Part shown: positions 7,677 to 10,108 of the stretch, one piece after another
How the letters are laid out: each line of letters opens with the position of its first letter
How positions within the stretch are numbered: position 1 is the stretch's first letter
Origin: an uncultured Ruminococcus sp.
Lineage (GTDB): Bacteria; Bacillota; Clostridia; Oscillospirales; CAG-382
Assembly: GCA_902783535.1 (NCBI GenBank)
Contig: CACZRJ010000234.1
Span: 1-10,108, forward strand
Reading direction: 5' to 3'
DNA: 10,108 bases
Notes under the pieces: model-generated
Seen by the model: only the letters and a program-made list of their open reading frames with translations
The model's database searches: none
What the model was told of the DNA's origin: nothing
Program-made: the position numbers and the translations under genes

Positions 7677-7705
7677 ATGCTATCATATTTCTGATGAAAA
7701 GTCAA
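7677..7705 (-). promoter_or_regulatory. Candidate promoter of the phoH-ybeY-era-recO-mutS2-pepF operon
   Basis: On the minus strand, TTGACT (7705-7700, five of six bases of the -35 consensus) is followed by a 17-nt spacer and TAGCAT (7682-7677, four of six). An overlapping CATAAT three bases further on fits the -10 consensus better but needs a 20-nt spacer. Transcription would begin near 7670, leaving a leader of about 30 nt before phoH. The spot is AT-rich and lies in the 225-nt divergent intergenic region, where a promoter must exist; the exact hexamers are tentative. Confidence 0.4.
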
Positions 7706-7807
7706 AAGAAATAGCAAAAAATTCGCTTGCAGAGCATGATTCGAAACCGTATTTCCGTGCTCATTCAAGGCGAGGGACATTATTTTCTTGAAAAAGGCTC
7801 TTTGCAC

Positions 7808-7836
7808 TTGCCAAAAGGATTTCTTTATGTTATTCT
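7808..7836 (+). promoter_or_regulatory. Candidate extended -10 promoter of the lipoprotein gene
   Basis: TTGCCA (7808-7813, five of six -35 bases), a 17-nt spacer, then TATTCT (7831-7836, four of six -10 bases) preceded by TGT at 7828-7830, which gives an extended -10 TGn element. Transcription would start around 7842-7844, so the leader is only about 25 nt and carries just the ribosome binding site. That leaves no room for a riboswitch or leader attenuator. An alternative pairing of TTGCAC (7802) with TATGTT (7826) is possible. Confidence 0.5.
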
Positions 7837-7851
7837 TAAAAAAAATAAATG

Positions 7852-7857
7852 AAGGAG
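7852..7857 (+). promoter_or_regulatory. Ribosome binding site fixing the lipoprotein start
   Basis: AAGGAG, 9 nt before the ATG at 7867. The frame is also open from an ATG at 7849, but that codon precedes this site and would place charged residues before the signal peptide, so 7867 is the better start. Confidence 0.8.
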
Positions 7858-7866
7858 AAGGCATCG

Positions 7867-9405
7867 ATGAATAAACCGATTCTTATCATGGTTTCGCTTC
7901 TGCTGTGCTTAACGATGATTTTCGCCGGATGCGGCAGTCAGCCGGTTCAGGAATCATCCGAACCTGCAGAATCTGTCCAGTCTGCCGTTGAATCTGAAGA
8001 AGTCAGTATTCCTGAACCAGTTCTTTTCTCCAATCTACCTGAAAAAAACTATGAAGGCGAGACGATCACGTTCCTTGTGGAAGGCGATTACATGAACACA
8101 TATAAGTCCGTCGAGGTCCTTCCGCATCCGGATTCGTACGAAACGCTGAACAGAGCGATTACGGACAGAAACAACCTTGTCACGGAAAGGTTCGGCGTAA
8201 CATTCGAAGAATACCGGACGGAACGCTACGGAGACATGATCTCCATTCTGAGAAACAATTCAATGTCCGGCGTCAACGAGTACGACATCGTCATGCCGTA
8301 CTTCCCCGAAGCGGCTCTGTTCGCACAGGAAGGAGGCCTGCTCGATCTTAGAACTCTGGAGAACATTCATTACAAAGAGCCCTACTATGATCAGGGTTCC
8401 GTGGACGACCTCTCCATTCTCGGAAAAAACTATTTCGTGACAGGAGACCTCTCGCTGCTGTCCTATGATGTGACGCATACGCTTGTTTTTGACAAGAATC
8501 TTGTTCAAAAGTATCATCTGGAATCTCCTTACGATCTGGTGCTGAGCGGCAAATGGACGATCAACAAACTGTGGGAAATGGCCAAACAGGTCCAGTTTGA
8601 CATCGACGGCGAGCCCGGAATGGGATATCTTGACCAGTACGGATTCCTGGTAAACAACAATTTTACAAGTACGATGTTTATCGGCGCCGGCCAGCGATTC
8701 ACGGTCAAAAACGAGAAAGACGAACCGACGCTCGCCGTTTACAGTGAAGAAGCCGTTAATGTTTTCGGAACCATATATGATCTGATCAACGACGAAACGG
8801 CAAGCGGGAAGATAGACTTCACGTCCGGCGGGTACTGGATCACCTCCGCCGCTGCCGGAAAGAATATCTGGGAAGCCGCGAACGACTCGGTCGGAAACGG
8901 TCGGACGCTGTTCCGCGCCGTCGCTCTGAACAGTATTCTGAAGCTTGGCGAGTACGAATGCAGCTTCGGCCTGCTGCCTGCGCCGAAATATACAGAGACC
9001 CAGGACCGTTATTATAACCGCGTATCAACCATCTACGGAAGTTGTGTTGCAATTCCCGTCAATGTGAAAGATTCCGAGATGTCATCGATCATCCTCGACG
9101 CGATGATGCAGGCTTCGACAAAAACGGTCAAAACAGCGTATTTTGACGTCATTATGAAAGAACGGAAGATCCAGGATTACGAAAGCGAACAAATGCTGGA
9201 CATCATCCTCAAAACCCGTGTTTACGAGTTCGGCTCCATCTACGGATGGGGCAGCTCCGCGCACGGCTCATCAAACCTCATGGGATTCATGGACAAAATC
9301 GCGTTCCAGGGTCCCAACACATTCGTGTCGACCTGGGACTCGATCAAAGATGCCGTTCAGGCGGACCTGGATGCGACACTGAGTGTCTACGAATCACTGA
9401 ACTAA
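7867..9405 (+). CDS. Lipoprotein resembling an ABC-transporter solute-binding protein
   Basis: A 512-residue predicted lipoprotein, anchored outside the membrane and probably a substrate-binding protein of family 1 type (sugar or oligosaccharide-like ligands are typical, but the ligand cannot be read here). The signal peptide MNKPILIMVSLLLCLTMIFA ends in the lipobox FAGC with the lipid-attached Cys22. It is followed by a Ser/Glu/Pro-rich flexible linker (about 23-50). The mature domain shows patterns usual for these proteins: a first strand ITFLVEG at 67-73, a helix LNRAITDRNNLVTERFGV at 94-111, YDIVMPYF at 139-146, the inter-lobe region with KWTINKLWEMAKQV at 229-242, GLLPAPKY at 368-375, and AIPVN with a following helix at 395-420. 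It stands alone: divergent from phoH, with its own promoter and terminator and no permease genes beside it. The lipoprotein call is firm; the binding-protein call is by overall pattern and moderately firm. Confidence 0.82.
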   Translation: MNKPILIMVSLLLCLTMIFAGCGSQPVQESSEPAESVQSAVESEEVSIPEPVLFSNLPEKNYEGETITFLVEGDYMNTYKSVEVLPHPDSYETLNRAITDRNNLVTERFGVTFEEYRTERYGDMISILRNNSMSGVNEYDIVMPYFPEAALFAQEGGLLDLRTLENIHYKEPYYDQGSVDDLSILGKNYFVTGDLSLLSYDVTHTLVFDKNLVQKYHLESPYDLVLSGKWTINKLWEMAKQVQFDIDGEPGMGYLDQYGFLVNNNFTSTMFIGAGQRFTVKNEKDEPTLAVYSEEAVNVFGTIYDLINDETASGKIDFTSGGYWITSAAAGKNIWEAANDSVGNGRTLFRAVALNSILKLGEYECSFGLLPAPKYTETQDRYYNRVSTIYGSCVAIPVNVKDSEMSSIILDAMMQASTKTVKTAYFDVIMKERKIQDYESEQMLDIILKTRVYEFGSIYGWGSSAHGSSNLMGFMDKIAFQGPNTFVSTWDSIKDAVQADLDATLSVYESLN

Positions 9406-9426
9406 GCAAATAACTGCTGATAACAG

Positions 9427-9465
9427 AATCACCCGGGCAGAAGTACTGCCCGGGTGATTTTCTGA
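9427..9465 (+). terminator. Strong intrinsic terminator between convergent genes
   Basis: A perfect 14-bp inverted repeat: left arm AATCACCCGGGCAG (9427-9440), loop AAGTA (9441-9445), right arm CTGCCCGGGTGATT (9446-9459), followed by T-rich TTTCT. It sits 22 nt after the stop of the lipoprotein gene. On the minus strand the same hairpin follows the htpG stop by about 35 nt, but with a weaker tail (ATTCTGTT), so it may terminate both genes while being best suited to the plus strand. Confidence 0.92.
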
Positions 9466-9493
9466 TCTGTGTAAAAACCGCTTGAAGAAACGG

Positions 9494-10108
9494 TCAATAA
9501 GCCATAAGGATTTCCTGGTTCAATGTGAGATATTCCTTCATTTCATCGGGTCTCAACGGACGAGACAGCAATACGGCGGAAAGATAGATATGCCGTGCGA
9601 TGCGGTCTGCCTTATCGTCAGACTCATCCATTGTCTGCAGTCTCCGGACAAGCGCGTTCTTCGTATTGACCGTGAGGATCTCATCCAGCGGGAATGCGAA
9701 CCCCTCGTCATCCGTTCCCGAGTGCATGCTGTACATTTTCATCATGTCTGACATGCGGCGACTTTCCTCGTCCACTTTCAGAAGGGCCGGCGCATCGTTT
9801 TCATCCAATGCAACGAACTGGATCTTCGCATCGTCTTTTTTCAGCGCCTTCCGGAAGAACTTCTCCAGAAGCTCGGATTTGGACTCTTCCCCGTCCTGCA
9901 ACGCGTTCAGATCAGAGTCGATCCGGCGGAATTTGATCTTGTCGTTTTTCCCTTCAAGGAACTGCGCGTAGTTCGAGTCCATCAGCGTATCGAATACGAG
10001 AACAGGGATATTTTTGGACGCGAAGAGATCGAGATAGTAGCTTTGAGCTTTCTTATCCGTCGTGTAATAGACGGTACCCTCTTCTTTTCCGTCCATGTAT
10101 TCGTCAAG
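9494..10108 (-). CDS. htpG: Chaperone HtpG (Hsp90), C-terminal part; 5' end outside window
   Basis: HtpG is the bacterial Hsp90, an ATP-dependent dimeric chaperone in the cytoplasm. The visible 204 residues are the end of the middle domain and the C-terminal dimerisation domain, about a third of the usual 600-plus residue protein. Recognisable segments are LDEYMDGKEEGTVYYTTD at the start (matching the HtpG pattern with I-YY-T/A-D), NIPVLVFDTLMDSNYAQFLE, KFRRIDSDLNAL, NTKNALVRRL (matching the conserved Np-hpLv-kL) and a final helix, ARHIYLSAVLLSRPLRPDEM. The N-terminal ATPase domain lies to the right of the window. The reading frame is open to the edge, so the internal Met at 10096 is not the start. 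The gene converges on the lipoprotein gene, with the hairpin terminator between them. Confidence 0.9.
   Translation of the reverse strand, partial: LDEYMDGKEEGTVYYTTDKKAQSYYLDLFASKNIPVLVFDTLMDSNYAQFLEGKNDKIKFRRIDSDLNALQDGEESKSELLEKFFRKALKKDDAKIQFVALDENDAPALLKVDEESRRMSDMMKMYSMHSGTDDEGFAFPLDEILTVNTKNALVRRLQTMDESDDKADRIARHIYLSAVLLSRPLRPDEMKEYLTLNQEILMAY

Noticed and set aside
7732..7762. Weak inverted repeat GAGCA / TGCTC in the divergent intergenic region
   Set aside because: Only five bases per arm with a 21-nt spacer; expected by chance, so not called an operator.
7634..7864. 76-codon minus-strand frame covering the phoH/lipoprotein intergenic region
   Set aside because: It overlaps both candidate promoters and the phoH start, and has no good ribosome binding site or recognisable content.

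Overview
The window looks like a chromosomal housekeeping region of a low-to-mid GC Firmicute, most likely a member of the Clostridia. This rests on the gene set (phoH, ybeY, era, recO and mutS2 in one run), the strong purine-rich ribosome binding sites (AAGGAG, GGAGG), a Gram-positive-style solute-binding lipoprotein, and clostridial-looking HtpG and PepF sequences. I cannot place it to genus from sequence alone, and I see no phage, insertion sequence, tRNA, rRNA or CRISPR array.

Minus-strand block, about 7705 down to 1. Seven genes run head to tail with gaps of a few bases and no visible terminator between them: phoH, ybeY, era, recO, mutS2, pepF and a MutT-type Nudix hydrolase that runs off the left edge. 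They look like one operon driven from a promoter near 7677-7705. PhoH-like ATPase, YbeY and Era are a well-known trio in 16S rRNA and 30S subunit maturation. RecO and MutS2 are recombination and genome-maintenance factors. The Nudix protein probably clears oxidised nucleotides, and PepF degrades oligopeptides.

Plus-strand gene, 7867-9405. This is a divergently transcribed lipoprotein that resembles an ABC-transporter solute-binding protein. It has its own extended -10 promoter and a near-ideal intrinsic terminator (14-bp perfect stem). No permease or ATPase genes accompany it.

Right edge, 10108-9494, minus strand. This is the C-terminal third of HtpG (bacterial Hsp90), converging on the lipoprotein gene. 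The terminator hairpin lies between the two.

The most unusual observation is in Era. Its GTPase domain is intact, but the C-terminal KH domain lacks about 12 residues exactly where the RNA-binding GxxG loop should be. The reading frame is preserved and normal KH sequence continues on both sides. Era's KH domain normally binds the 3' end of 16S rRNA, including the anti-Shine-Dalgarno sequence, so this is either a real and surprising variant or a sequencing/assembly deletion. I found no wholly new system; most of the window is ordinary conserved bacterial core genome.
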